A stretch of DNA of 25,404 bases from JAXJSP01 sp036310005 (GTDB lineage: Bacteria > Bacillota > Clostridia > Oscillospirales > Acutalibacteraceae). The notes under the pieces were generated by a model. That model made no database searches. It saw only the letters and a program-made list of their open reading frames with translations, and was not told where the DNA came from. Numbering within the stretch: the stretch's first letter is position 1; each line of letters begins with the position of its first letter. The DNA is taken from assembly GCA_036310005.1 (NCBI GenBank), contig JAXJSP010000026.1, forward strand, positions 1-25,404, in the 5' to 3' direction. Made by a program: the position numbers and the translations under genes. This document shows positions 5,105 to 13,216 of the stretch, piece after piece.

Positions 5105-6301
5105 TCACACAATCTCAAAGAATGTATCTGGTCTGTTCGAATCAAAAATCTCATTGCAGGTCATCACCGTCACAAGATTTTCGCTCTCACTCAGATTGAT
5201 AATATTATGTGTCCAACCGGGAATCATGTGGATAGCTTCGATTTTATCACCGCTGACCTCAAACTCCACAGTCTCGCCCGTGTTGATGTTGCGTTCCTGA
5301 ATCAAGCCATGACCTGCGACAACAATGAACAACTCCCACTTGGAGTTATGCCAATGCTGTCCCTTAGTAATTCCGGGTCGGCTGATGTTGATACTGACCT
5401 GTCCGCAGTCCTCAGTATGAAGAAGTTCGGTGAAAGAGCCTCTCTCATCAACATTCATTTTAAGAGCGTATTTGAACTTTTTGGTAGGCAGATAAGTCAA
5501 ATACAAAGAATACAGTTTCTTGGCAAAAGATCCTTCGGGCATTTTCGGCATCATGAGCGTGGTCGGCTGTTCCTTGAACTGTCCGAGCAAGTCCACGATC
5601 TCACCAAGTGTCACCTTGTGGGTAACAGGAACATAGCAATAGCGTCCGTTTTTATCTGCAACCGTTTCCACGCCGTCAAATTCGCAGTGTGCCTCTTTGC
5701 TTTCCAAAAGGTCGAACATACCCTCAACAAGGTCGTCGATGTAAAGCAGCTCCAGCTCTGTGTTTCTGTCGTTGATGGTAAATTCTTCATCATTTGCAAC
5801 GCAATAACAAAGAGTAGATACAAAAGAATTATACTTCGGTCTGCTGTGTCCCATCAGATTCGGGAAGCGATAGACCGCAACCTTTGTTCCTGTTTCTTTA
5901 GAATAGTCAAAAAACAGTTCTTCGCCTGCCTTTTTGCTTTGGCCGTATTCGCTGTTGCCAAAGCGTCCGGCAAGCGTAGCCTGAATTGAAGAGGAAAGCA
6001 TAATGGTTGCTTTGTTGTTGTATTTTTTGAGGTTATTCAGTAAATCAGAAGCAAACCCGAAATTGCCCTTCATAAAATCTTCCGGATTTTCAGGACGATT
6101 TACACCTGCAAGGTTGAACACAAAGTCAGCCTTGCGACAGTATTCGTCCAACTCCTCCGATGTGGAATCAATGTCATATTCGTAGATCTCTTCAATCCGA
6201 ATATTCGGTCTTGTTCTGTTTTTGTTGTCTCTGATATTCTTCAGATTGTTCACAAGGGCGGTTCCTACCATACCCTTGGCACCTGTCACTAATATTTTCA
6301 T
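5105..6301 (-). CDS. capF: CapF-type bifunctional reductase/cupin enzyme of UDP-L-FucNAc synthesis
   Basis: CapF (WbjC) converts the CapE product towards UDP-N-acetyl-L-talosamine: the cupin domain epimerises and the SDR domain reduces with NADPH. The 398-residue protein has both parts. Residues 1-260 form a short-chain dehydrogenase with the glycine motif TGAKGMVG at residues 6-13 and the catalytic YGQSK. Residues from about 275 form the cupin, with the zinc-binding cluster GQHWHNSKWE and a later histidine in GWTHNI. The length is close to that of Staphylococcus CapF (about 369). The ATG overlaps the TGA of the preceding 63-residue gene (ATGA), so translation is coupled. With CapE and CapG it forms a complete UDP-L-FucNAc pathway. 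The partial antisense frame at 5096-5989 is a shadow. Confidence 0.92.
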   Translation of the reverse strand: MKILVTGAKGMVGTALVNNLKNIRDNKNRTRPNIRIEEIYEYDIDSTSEELDEYCRKADFVFNLAGVNRPENPEDFMKGNFGFASDLLNNLKKYNNKATIMLSSSIQATLAGRFGNSEYGQSKKAGEELFFDYSKETGTKVAVYRFPNLMGHSRPKYNSFVSTLCYCVANDEEFTINDRNTELELLYIDDLVEGMFDLLESKEAHCEFDGVETVADKNGRYCYVPVTHKVTLGEIVDLLGQFKEQPTTLMMPKMPEGSFAKKLYSLYLTYLPTKKFKYALKMNVDERGSFTELLHTEDCGQVSINISRPGITKGQHWHNSKWELFIVVAGHGLIQERNINTGETVEFEVSGDKIEAIHMIPGWTHNIINLSESENLVTVMTCNEIFDSNRPDTFFEIV

Positions 6302-6489
6302 TGTGTCTTCTCCGCCTTCTTCATAGCTTTTTCAATTGCAGACAGATTTTCCTGCATTCTACTGGCTAATGTGTGATAAGAAGGCGTCCCCGGTACAGAG
6401 TCATGCTCATAGAAATGACCGCCCTGTAACAGTTGCAAATCATTATATATACTCTGAAACCTCAAATAAATACTCTCATTAAACTTCAT
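6298..6489 (-). CDS. 63-residue protein of unknown function between capG and capF
   Basis: I do not recognise this protein. It reads MKFNESIYLRFQSIYNDLQL, then a short loop rich in H, Y, G and P (GGHFYEHDSVPGTPSYHT), and ends in a helix LASRMQENLSAIEKAMKKAEKTQ that is amphipathic and possibly coiled. It has no signal peptide or membrane segment. Its ATG lies three bases after the capG stop, with AAGGA upstream inside the end of capG, and its TGA overlaps the capF ATG. Such tight coupling on both sides argues that it is translated and co-selected with the FucNAc enzymes. It might be a small partner of CapF or CapG, or the degenerate remnant of a larger gene. Confidence 0.6.
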   Translation of the reverse strand: MKFNESIYLRFQSIYNDLQLLQGGHFYEHDSVPGTPSYHTLASRMQENLSAIEKAMKKAEKTQ

Positions 6490-6492
6490 TTA

Positions 6493-7689
6493 TCACATAT
6501 CCTTCCGCCAAACCATCTTATTGACTACATTGACATATCCCTGGATGATTCTGACAACTTTCATGGATACGGTTTCATCCACATAATCGGGGCAAGGTTT
6601 GCCGAGAACACCCTTTTGTTTCATTTCAATCGCCATGTCTGTCGCATTCAAAAGTTCTTTTGTAGTAATGCCGGCAAGGATAAAGTCCCCTGCTTCCAGT
6701 GCTTCCGGGCGCTCGGTTGAGGTACGAATGCAAACTGCAGCAATCGGATGACCGATAGAGAGATAAAAACTGCTCTCCTCAGGTAAGGTGCCTGAATCCG
6801 AGACGATTGCCAAAGCATTCATTTGCAGTTTATTGTAATCATTAAAACCGAGAGGCTCATTAACTCTAACCCTTGGGTCAAGCTTAAACCCACTCTTTTC
6901 AAGCCTGTTTTTGCTTCTCGGATGGCATGAATAAAGAATGGGCATATCGTATTTCTCCGCCAAGGCATTGATTGCTGTAAAGAGGCTTGTGAAGTTCTTT
7001 TCGGTATCAATATTTTCTTCTCTATGTGCAGAAAGAAGGATATATCTATTCGGTTCCAAACCAAGACGGTCTAGAACATCCGAGGCTTCAATCTTATCAA
7101 GATTCATACGCAGCACTTCTGCCATTGGGGAACCTGTCATATAGGTTCTTTCTTTCGGAAGTCCTGTATCTGCCAAATATTTTCTTGCGAACTCCGAATA
7201 GCACAAATTCACATCGGAAATGACATCAACGATACGGCGGTTGGTTTCCTCCGGCAAGCACTCGTCCTTGCAGCGGTTGCCCGCTTCCATATGAAAAAGA
7301 GGAATATGTAAACGCTTAGCAGAAATTGCGGACAGACAGCTATTCGTATCACCGAGTACCAAGTACCCATCCGGCTGAAGTTCACTAAGCAATTCATAAC
7401 TTCTGCCCAAGATATTTCCGCAGGTTACACCCAAATTATCGCCCACAACAGGCACAAGAATATCAGGTCCAAACTCGCCGAACGTGTTTTTCAGTTCAAA
7501 GTCCTCCCAGAAAACCGTAGAAAGATTCTTGTCCCAGTTCTGATTATAATATACGACACAGCAATCAAAATACTCTCTGCATCTTTTGATGACAGCGGCA
7601 AGACGGATAATCTCAGGGCGAGTCCCACAACCAATCATTACTTTTGTGCGACCGTCGTTTTTCCATTTAAAACTGTGTTCAACACTCAT
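6493..7689 (-). CDS. capG: CapG-type UDP-N-acetylglucosamine 2-epimerase family enzyme
   Basis: This is a non-hydrolysing UDP-HexNAc 2-epimerase of 398 residues. In the L-FucNAc pathway CapG (WbjD) epimerises UDP-L-TalNAc at C2 to give UDP-L-FucNAc. Motifs in order are GTRPEIIRLAAVI near the N-terminus, LVLGDTNSCLSA, HMEAGNRCKD followed by PEETNRRIVD, SAHREENID, and SDSGTLPEESSF, which match the WecB/MnaA fold and its active-site acids and histidine. AGGAGG precedes the ATG. It lies 39 bases after the AbiH gene and three bases before the 63-residue gene. Because capE and capF are both present, CapG is more likely than a ManNAc-making MnaA, but sequence alone does not exclude the latter. Confidence 0.88.
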   Translation of the reverse strand: MSVEHSFKWKNDGRTKVMIGCGTRPEIIRLAAVIKRCREYFDCCVVYYNQNWDKNLSTVFWEDFELKNTFGEFGPDILVPVVGDNLGVTCGNILGRSYELLSELQPDGYLVLGDTNSCLSAISAKRLHIPLFHMEAGNRCKDECLPEETNRRIVDVISDVNLCYSEFARKYLADTGLPKERTYMTGSPMAEVLRMNLDKIEASDVLDRLGLEPNRYILLSAHREENIDTEKNFTSLFTAINALAEKYDMPILYSCHPRSKNRLEKSGFKLDPRVRVNEPLGFNDYNKLQMNALAIVSDSGTLPEESSFYLSIGHPIAAVCIRTSTERPEALEAGDFILAGITTKELLNATDMAIEMKQKGVLGKPCPDYVDETVSMKVVRIIQGYVNVVNKMVWRKDM

Positions 7690-7728
7690 TATATCTATCC
7701 TCCTGTTAGCGTTTAACTACATACCTAA

Positions 7729-8934
7729 TTACATTCTAAATACCGAAACATTTTTTAATCCCATAAATTTCACAAACTCAACAAGTCTTTTGGCATCTGC
7801 CAAAGAATGGTAACCAATATACCAATGAGCATCACACTTATTGCAAACTTCCGTAAAATACGGGTAGTCAACCTCAGATAATGAATGCCCTATTACAAAG
7901 ATGGTTTTAATATCAGACAACTTATTAAAAAATTCACTATGCGCCTTAATTATATCTGTACACTTCTTGGTCGTAGAATCATCATACCATGACGCTTCTC
8001 TCGCCGCTGTTTCAAATGCAGATTCCATAATATATCTTTTATACGAATTTTTGAAGCTGTAAGGTTTAAATTCAACCTTATCCCATTGCTCCTCTTCTAT
8101 TCCAGGTTTATGACCAAGAATTATTTCATCCGGTTTGCATCCCTTTGGCGTTTTTCGACACCCATGAATATAACAAATATTCTCCCTTTTGGCACCATAT
8201 AACGTTTCAATGAATTTTGTATAATTAAAACTCAACACCTTGTAATTACCGGAAAACATAGAAAAAGGGCGTTTGGAACTCGTAACTTGAAGTGTTTTAA
8301 GCCACTTTCTAAATCGCCGTCCTAATTCTCTTGGAATTTCAAATGTAGGAGATATTGCCGTCTCCACAGCCGCAAAGAAATCTGCCGCCTGTGCATCTGG
8401 ATTATATGCCCCAAAATTCTCAAGCCACATATCAATAACCTCTGAATTTAAGAACATACTATAATTCAATCTTCCAAGGGAATCCTCTAAGTTTGACCAC
8501 AAATCACTTGTATCCAAGTATGTCTCCATATAAAATCGCAAAGGGCTGTTTTTTCCTATTGTATTTTGGAAATCCCAATAGGAAGATTTGACCTCATGTA
8601 TTATGTCGAAACCATTACCGATAATCACAAGCGACTTATCCGGATTTGCCATTTCAAGCTCTGAAAGTTTTATTTGGTCGAACGGAAGTGATTTTAAAAG
8701 AATATGTAGTTGTCTCTCATCCTCTTCGGCTTTTCGAATGCGTTCTTCTTCAGCTTTTTTATGTTCTTCTGCCTGTTTTGCTTTTTTCCGCTTCTTTCTA
8801 CACTCACTACATCGCTTTGGCAATTCCAAATTGTTAAACTTATAATATTTCTGTTCATTTGGAGATATTTCAAACGGTTTACCACAATCCTTACAGTTTG
8901 ATATTATCGTATTAACTTTCACATTGTCTTTCAT
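7729..8934 (-). CDS. AbiH-family phage-defence protein with N-terminal zinc ribbon
   Basis: This 401-residue protein has an unusual layout. Residues 1-50 contain two CxxC pairs (C14/C17 and C42/C45, in NCKDCGK and KRCSECRK), a treble-clef or zinc-ribbon pattern. Residues 46-80 are a highly charged probable coiled coil. The AbiH domain then begins with SLVIIGNGFDIIHEVKSSYW (about residue 101), has the middle motif VLSFNYTKFIETLYG with ICYIHG and IILGHKPG, and ends with FVIGHSLSEVDYPYF. All expected AbiH landmarks are present, so it appears intact. AbiH acts by abortive infection in Lactococcus; the mechanism is unknown. GGGAGA precedes the ATG. It sits 37 bases after capE and 39 before capG in the same direction, so it is expressed with the polysaccharide genes. 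The zinc ribbon could sense or bind nucleic acid; that is inference. Confidence 0.85.
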   Translation of the reverse strand: MKDNVKVNTIISNCKDCGKPFEISPNEQKYYKFNNLELPKRCSECRKKRKKAKQAEEHKKAEEERIRKAEEDERQLHILLKSLPFDQIKLSELEMANPDKSLVIIGNGFDIIHEVKSSYWDFQNTIGKNSPLRFYMETYLDTSDLWSNLEDSLGRLNYSMFLNSEVIDMWLENFGAYNPDAQAADFFAAVETAISPTFEIPRELGRRFRKWLKTLQVTSSKRPFSMFSGNYKVLSFNYTKFIETLYGAKRENICYIHGCRKTPKGCKPDEIILGHKPGIEEEQWDKVEFKPYSFKNSYKRYIMESAFETAAREASWYDDSTTKKCTDIIKAHSEFFNKLSDIKTIFVIGHSLSEVDYPYFTEVCNKCDAHWYIGYHSLADAKRLVEFVKFMGLKNVSVFRM

Positions 8935-8971
8935 CTTATCTCCCGTGTTGATTGTTAATTGGCTTGTATTA

Positions 8972-10006
8972 TTATTCCTCAGCCAATCTTTCCTGAATAT
9001 ATGTAAGTTCCATCATTTTAGCCTTGATTTCTTCTTTACTAAGAAGTTTTGTGTTATTTGAGTTAAACTCGGTCAGAGTATTTCTCTGGGCATCGCCATC
9101 TTTGAAGTACTTATCATAATTCAAACCACGGTTGTCCGCAGGAACACGATAGAATCCGCCCAAATCGATAGCCTTTGCACATTCTTCGTTGGTAAGCAAT
9201 GTTTCATACATTTTCTCGCCGTGACGGATACCGATAACTCTGATGTCGTCCGAATTACCACCGAACATTTCGCAAACCGCTTCTGCCTGTAGACCGATCT
9301 TACATGCAGGAGCTTTCATAATGAGGAGATCACCATTCTCTCCGTGTTCGAATGCGTAGAGAACCAAGTCAACCGCTTCTTCAAGAGACATGATAAAACG
9401 AGTCATATTTGGTTCAGTCACTGTTATAGGGTTTCCAGCCTTAATCTGATCAATCCACAGAGGGATAACAGAACCACGACTGCACATTACATTACCATAA
9501 CGGGTGCAACAGATTTTTGTCTTGCCACTATAACGAGATTTTGCGATAGCCACAGATTCCTCAAGAGATTTCGTTTTGCCCATTGCATTGATGGGGTAGG
9601 CTGCCTTGTCGGTAGAAAGGCAAATAACCGCTTCAACACCTTCTTCAATAGCGGCAGTCAGCACATTGTCAGTGCCGATGATATTGGTTTTTACTGCTTC
9701 CATTGGGAAGAACTCGCAGGACGGAACCTGCTTGAGAGCTGCTGCATGGAATATGTAATCCACACCATGCATAGCGTTCTTGCAGGACTGAAGATCGCGA
9801 ACGTCGCCGATGTAAAATTTGATTTTATCCGCAACTTCAGGCATCTTTACTTGAAACTCATGACGCATATCATCCTGTTTCTTCTCATCACGTGAGAATA
9901 CTCTTATCTCGCCTATGTCAGTTTGTAAAAAACGGTTCAGAACAGCATTACCGAAACTTCCGGTTCCACCGGTGATCATTAAAGTTTTTCCTTTGAATAA
10001 AGACAT
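8972..10006 (-). CDS. capE: CapE-type UDP-GlcNAc 4,6-dehydratase/5-epimerase
   Basis: CapE (WbjB) starts UDP-L-FucNAc synthesis by dehydrating UDP-GlcNAc and inverting C5, using bound NAD(P). The 344 residues match the family length (about 342). The Rossmann motif is GGTGSFG at residues 13-19. The substrate segment FHAAALKQVPSCE and the NAMGKTKSLEE segment follow; the latter has the Met-x3-Lys form of the catalytic motif known for this inverting subclass instead of Tyr-x3-Lys. VMCSRGSVIPLW, TRFIMSLEEAVDLV and GIRHGEKMYETL complete the pattern. AAGGAGA precedes the ATG. It is separated from its partners CapG and CapF by the AbiH gene, which appears to have been inserted. Confidence 0.93.
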   Translation of the reverse strand: MSLFKGKTLMITGGTGSFGNAVLNRFLQTDIGEIRVFSRDEKKQDDMRHEFQVKMPEVADKIKFYIGDVRDLQSCKNAMHGVDYIFHAAALKQVPSCEFFPMEAVKTNIIGTDNVLTAAIEEGVEAVICLSTDKAAYPINAMGKTKSLEESVAIAKSRYSGKTKICCTRYGNVMCSRGSVIPLWIDQIKAGNPITVTEPNMTRFIMSLEEAVDLVLYAFEHGENGDLLIMKAPACKIGLQAEAVCEMFGGNSDDIRVIGIRHGEKMYETLLTNEECAKAIDLGGFYRVPADNRGLNYDKYFKDGDAQRNTLTEFNSNNTKLLSKEEIKAKMMELTYIQERLAEE

Positions 10007-10034
10007 AATACTATCTCCTTAATTTATTATTTGT

Positions 10035-11555
10035 TTACTGCGAAATTTTTAAAAGTTTCTTTTTTACTGCTTTTCTTTCATTTTTATTTAAAAAAATAAA
10101 AGAATTTAAAATACAACCGACACTTCCAATAATAACTGCGTCAATTCCCAACAACGCCCAGTTTGAAATGGGTATTAACCGTTTGGTAATTAACGAAACC
10201 GCAATTATCAATCCAACACTTAAAGCATATTTTAAAATATATTTCCAAAAATACCAAATGCCGACTTTCACAATTTTGGCAATATAGGGGATTTTAAAAC
10301 ACAAATCCTTAATGACTATTAAAACTACGCTTGTTCCGGCTACCGCATAAAGTCCCAAATTTGTAAATTTCAGCAAAGGAATCATTAAGGCAACATTTAA
10401 CAATCCGCAAACAAGTGTCGACACCGCCGGCCAACGGAGTTTATCGGCTGCCGTAAAAATATTGTCAAACGCTTTAATCGGGTATGACGCCGCATCGGCA
10501 ATAAGTGTAAGTACCGCCAACAGTAAAAGCAGATTTGCGTTTTGTTCCGGCACCCAAAGGGTGAAAAATTCCTTTCCAAGCCCAATAAATCCCGCTACTA
10601 AAACCGCACTGCAAAAGCTCATAAGTTTTGCGGAAAAATCCATTGTGCCCAGCATTGAATCCGCTTTATCGCTTTTTGCATAATCAATTACAAACTGCGG
10701 TCCGAAGGCGGAAATAATAAGTGCTATTGCCGTATACAGCAAACTCGGCATAATTTTTGCAACAGATAAAATTCCCGAATCAGTAGGACTTATAAAAATA
10801 TTTGCAATAAGTAAATCCAGCCCTGTCATTAAGATGTTACTTAACTGTGCCACCGAATTCCATACACCTGACATAAACAATGTTCGTATATGCTCTGTTT
10901 TAAAATCCGCACGCCGAACTGCAAGTTCTGTCATTATTTTTTTGTATACAACAACATTTAATAAACTTTCCACAATGTTCATGGAAATTGCAGCAACACC
11001 GATATAAAAAACCTTTGCGGGAAACAGACCGAAAAGAACTATAATTAAAACGGCTCTTACAACAGCTCCTGCTATTTTTATAACAGATTGCAAATCAAGA
11101 CGGTTTTTACAAAAGGTTGCAGACGCAAAAGCATTGAAAGCCAAACTTACTACGGCAGACAAAAATGTTAATGCAAACATTATTCTAACATCGGTTGTTA
11201 TATCTTGCGGAATATGAATAAGTTTAGTTAAGAACGCAACAATAAATGTAAAGACCGTGGTGCATATTACCGCCAACCCCAAATTCATAAAAAATATCGT
11301 TGAAAAATATTCATTTGCCTGATTTTTATCGTTCTTTTGTAAAGAAACGGTAATAAATCGGCTTCCCATAGAATTAAATGCCGTTGTTACTATTGTAACA
11401 TAACTTACAAAATAACTTGCCATAGGCACAAACCCGTAAGCTTCAACCCCGACAGTTCGGGTTATGTAGGGTGTTAAGAAAAAATTTATTCCCGTACTTA
11501 CAAGCATAGCAAATGCATTTGCAATTATATTTAATAAAATTTGTTTACTTTTCAC
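10035..11555 (-). CDS. Wzx-type oligosaccharide flippase
   Basis: This is a polytopic membrane protein of 506 residues with about 12-14 hydrophobic segments and the N-terminal pattern of the polysaccharide transporter family: ANAFAMLVSTGINFFLTPYI, then TVGVEAYGFVPMASYF. It would flip the lipid-linked repeat unit across the cytoplasmic membrane. The start is GTG at 11555: the GTGA overlaps the stop of the previous gene and AAGG lies seven bases upstream. It is encoded 28 bases before capE. It fits a Wzy-dependent system with the EpsG-like polymerase at 14348. Substrate specificity cannot be read from the sequence. The sequence shows no break. Confidence 0.92.
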   Translation of the reverse strand: MKSKQILLNIIANAFAMLVSTGINFFLTPYITRTVGVEAYGFVPMASYFVSYVTIVTTAFNSMGSRFITVSLQKNDKNQANEYFSTIFFMNLGLAVICTTVFTFIVAFLTKLIHIPQDITTDVRIMFALTFLSAVVSLAFNAFASATFCKNRLDLQSVIKIAGAVVRAVLIIVLFGLFPAKVFYIGVAAISMNIVESLLNVVVYKKIMTELAVRRADFKTEHIRTLFMSGVWNSVAQLSNILMTGLDLLIANIFISPTDSGILSVAKIMPSLLYTAIALIISAFGPQFVIDYAKSDKADSMLGTMDFSAKLMSFCSAVLVAGFIGLGKEFFTLWVPEQNANLLLLLAVLTLIADAASYPIKAFDNIFTAADKLRWPAVSTLVCGLLNVALMIPLLKFTNLGLYAVAGTSVVLIVIKDLCFKIPYIAKIVKVGIWYFWKYILKYALSVGLIIAVSLITKRLIPISNWALLGIDAVIIGSVGCILNSFIFLNKNERKAVKKKLLKISQ

Positions 11556-12574
11556 TTTTTTACCTTGCTTATTTTATTTTTCAATATAATTAAAATTTGT
11601 TTAAACCCTTTATACCTTAAAATTAAAAATATATGTTCGAATTTTGAAAAAACAGGAAAAGAATACATGGATTTCTTTGAAAGTTTTTCAAATTTACTGT
11701 CCCTAATTATATAAGGAGGATGAGATATGATTTCCTCTGATTCATATGCTTTTTGAATCAATACATTTCTTACCTTTCGAGGAAGTAATTTCGGGTCATC
11801 GGCAGTATGTGTAGCATTTTGAGAGATTCCGATATAACGAATCATATTCTTTTTGGGAACAATTGTGACCATATTATACAAAATAAGTGTTAATCCACTC
11901 CAGTGTTCCCAAGATATGATTTTGCCCTGTGCAATTTCTTTTTCTCTTATTGACAGATTATCTTTTACGAAATCACCGTATATTTCCTTAACGCTGTGTT
12001 CTATAGAGTTGTTTATATATTTTATTGTATTAGGTTCGCTAAACAATTTAGAGTTTCTTACAGCATTTACTCTGTCCCAAACTCTTTTCCATGTTGCCCA
12101 ACCCCAACCTGCACCGGTTTTTGAAAAGACATAATCATAAGGACATTCATAATAACCTAATCTGTTAAATCCGTATATTGAATGAATACTTGTTTCATCC
12201 TTATACTTTTCGAGACATTCTTCACACAGTTTCATAAATCCTTGAGTTGGAACGCAATCGTCTTCTAAAATAATGAGTCTGTCCACATACTGAAAGCACC
12301 AGTCTATTCCGGTATACTCGCGATGGTCGCAAGACATATTTTCCTCTGCATAATTTCGGTATACTTCACATTTCCAATCTACCGTGTCGACTATTTCACG
12401 ACACTTATTAATATTATCAATATCATCCGGACGTCCCACTCTTGCTCCGTCCTGTACTAAAAACAACTGTTCCGGACTATATTTTCTTACTGCTTCGAAT
12501 ACTTGTTTTAAATTATCCGGTCGGTTAAAGAACAAAATCATTACCGGTGCCTTTGTTCCGCTATTTTTTAACAT
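11552..12574 (-). CDS. GT-A-type glycosyltransferase
   Basis: The protein (about 340 residues) begins with an early FNRPDNLKQVFEAV segment, as in glycosyltransferases related to GT2 enzymes. The metal- and nucleotide-binding acidic motif is RLIILEDDCVPTQGF at about residue 100, and a GWGWATWKRVWD segment follows, typical of this subgroup. It would add one sugar to the undecaprenyl-linked repeat unit at the cytoplasmic face. The open frame extends to a TTG at 12601, but that has no RBS; the ATG at 12574 (giving MLKNSGTKAPVMILFFNRP) is preferred. The C-terminus is very basic (LKNKISKVKK). It overlaps the flippase start by four bases. Donor and acceptor are unknown. Confidence 0.85.
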   Translation of the reverse strand: MLKNSGTKAPVMILFFNRPDNLKQVFEAVRKYSPEQLFLVQDGARVGRPDDIDNINKCREIVDTVDWKCEVYRNYAEENMSCDHREYTGIDWCFQYVDRLIILEDDCVPTQGFMKLCEECLEKYKDETSIHSIYGFNRLGYYECPYDYVFSKTGAGWGWATWKRVWDRVNAVRNSKLFSEPNTIKYINNSIEHSVKEIYGDFVKDNLSIREKEIAQGKIISWEHWSGLTLILYNMVTIVPKKNMIRYIGISQNATHTADDPKLLPRKVRNVLIQKAYESEEIISHPPYIIRDSKFEKLSKKSMYSFPVFSKFEHIFLILRYKGFKQILIILKNKISKVKK

Positions 12575-12673
12575 AACTAAACATTCTCTTTCTTTATACA
12601 ATTTTCAAGATAAATCTTTTTGAATAACTACCACAGCACTTCAAACAAATTAGTTAATAACAGGTAACATAAA

Positions 12674-13216
12674 TTATTCTCTAAATTTTTTTACCTTTGC
12701 CGGAATTCCAACTGCAATTGCATTTTTTGGTATTTCACCATTGATTACCGCCGATGCACCGATAACCGCACCGTCATTTATGAAAGAACCCTTTAATACC
12801 TTGCACCCCGCAGCAAGCCACACATCTTCACCGATAAAAACCGGAGAAACTGTATTGGGTTGATTTCTGATAAGTTCGCCCGCACTAATTCCGTGATCCA
12901 TATCAATGATGTAACATTGAGCCGCAATCATAGTATTGTTTCCAATATGTACACCCCCCGATTTTGAGGCATATATTATCGTCCCATTTCCGATATCTAC
13001 ATTATCTCCTATCTCAATCAAACCGTCTCCGAAAAACATAACATCAGGATAAATAGTGACATTATGACCGAGCTTAATATTACTGTTGATAAGCGTTACC
13101 TTTCCGACAAGAGAAAAATCTGAGTGGTCGCATCTGATTCGATTTTTAAATATGTACTTTCTGTATTCAGACTGTATTTTTCTTAAAATTCGATCGAATA
13201 ATAAAACCGGATTCAT
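12674..13216 (-). CDS. Hexapeptide-repeat O-acetyltransferase
   Basis: This is a 180-residue left-handed beta-helix acyltransferase of the CysE/LacA/NodL type. After a basic N-terminal helix (ILRKIQSEYRKYIFKNR), residues 35-165 show repeated hexapeptide turns: IKLGHNVTI, IEIGDNVDIGNG, VHIGNNTMIA, FIGEDVWLAAGCKVLKG, DGAVIGASAVI. The catalytic histidine is in IIDMDHGI, and the ending NAIAVGIPAKVKKF is typical. It probably transfers acetyl from acetyl-CoA to a hydroxyl of the repeat unit. Its ATG overlaps the stop of the previous gene by one base (TAATG). A gap of 72 bases before the next gene contains no recognisable signal. Confidence 0.9.
   Translation of the reverse strand: MNPVLLFDRILRKIQSEYRKYIFKNRIRCDHSDFSLVGKVTLINSNIKLGHNVTIYPDVMFFGDGLIEIGDNVDIGNGTIIYASKSGGVHIGNNTMIAAQCYIIDMDHGISAGELIRNQPNTVSPVFIGEDVWLAAGCKVLKGSFINDGAVIGASAVINGEIPKNAIAVGIPAKVKKFRE

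Noticed and set aside
5096..5989. Long plus-strand open frame of 297 codons opposite capF
   Set aside because: It is antisense to a clearly conserved enzyme, shows no family resemblance and has no convincing RBS; it is a shadow frame.
9344..9895. Plus-strand open frame of 183 codons opposite capE
   Set aside because: Antisense to conserved CapE sequence and without recognisable motifs.
12602..12673. Gap of 72 bases between the acetyltransferase and GT-A genes as a possible internal promoter or gene
   Set aside because: No -35/-10 pair, terminator or open frame with an RBS was found; it is plain AT-rich spacer.
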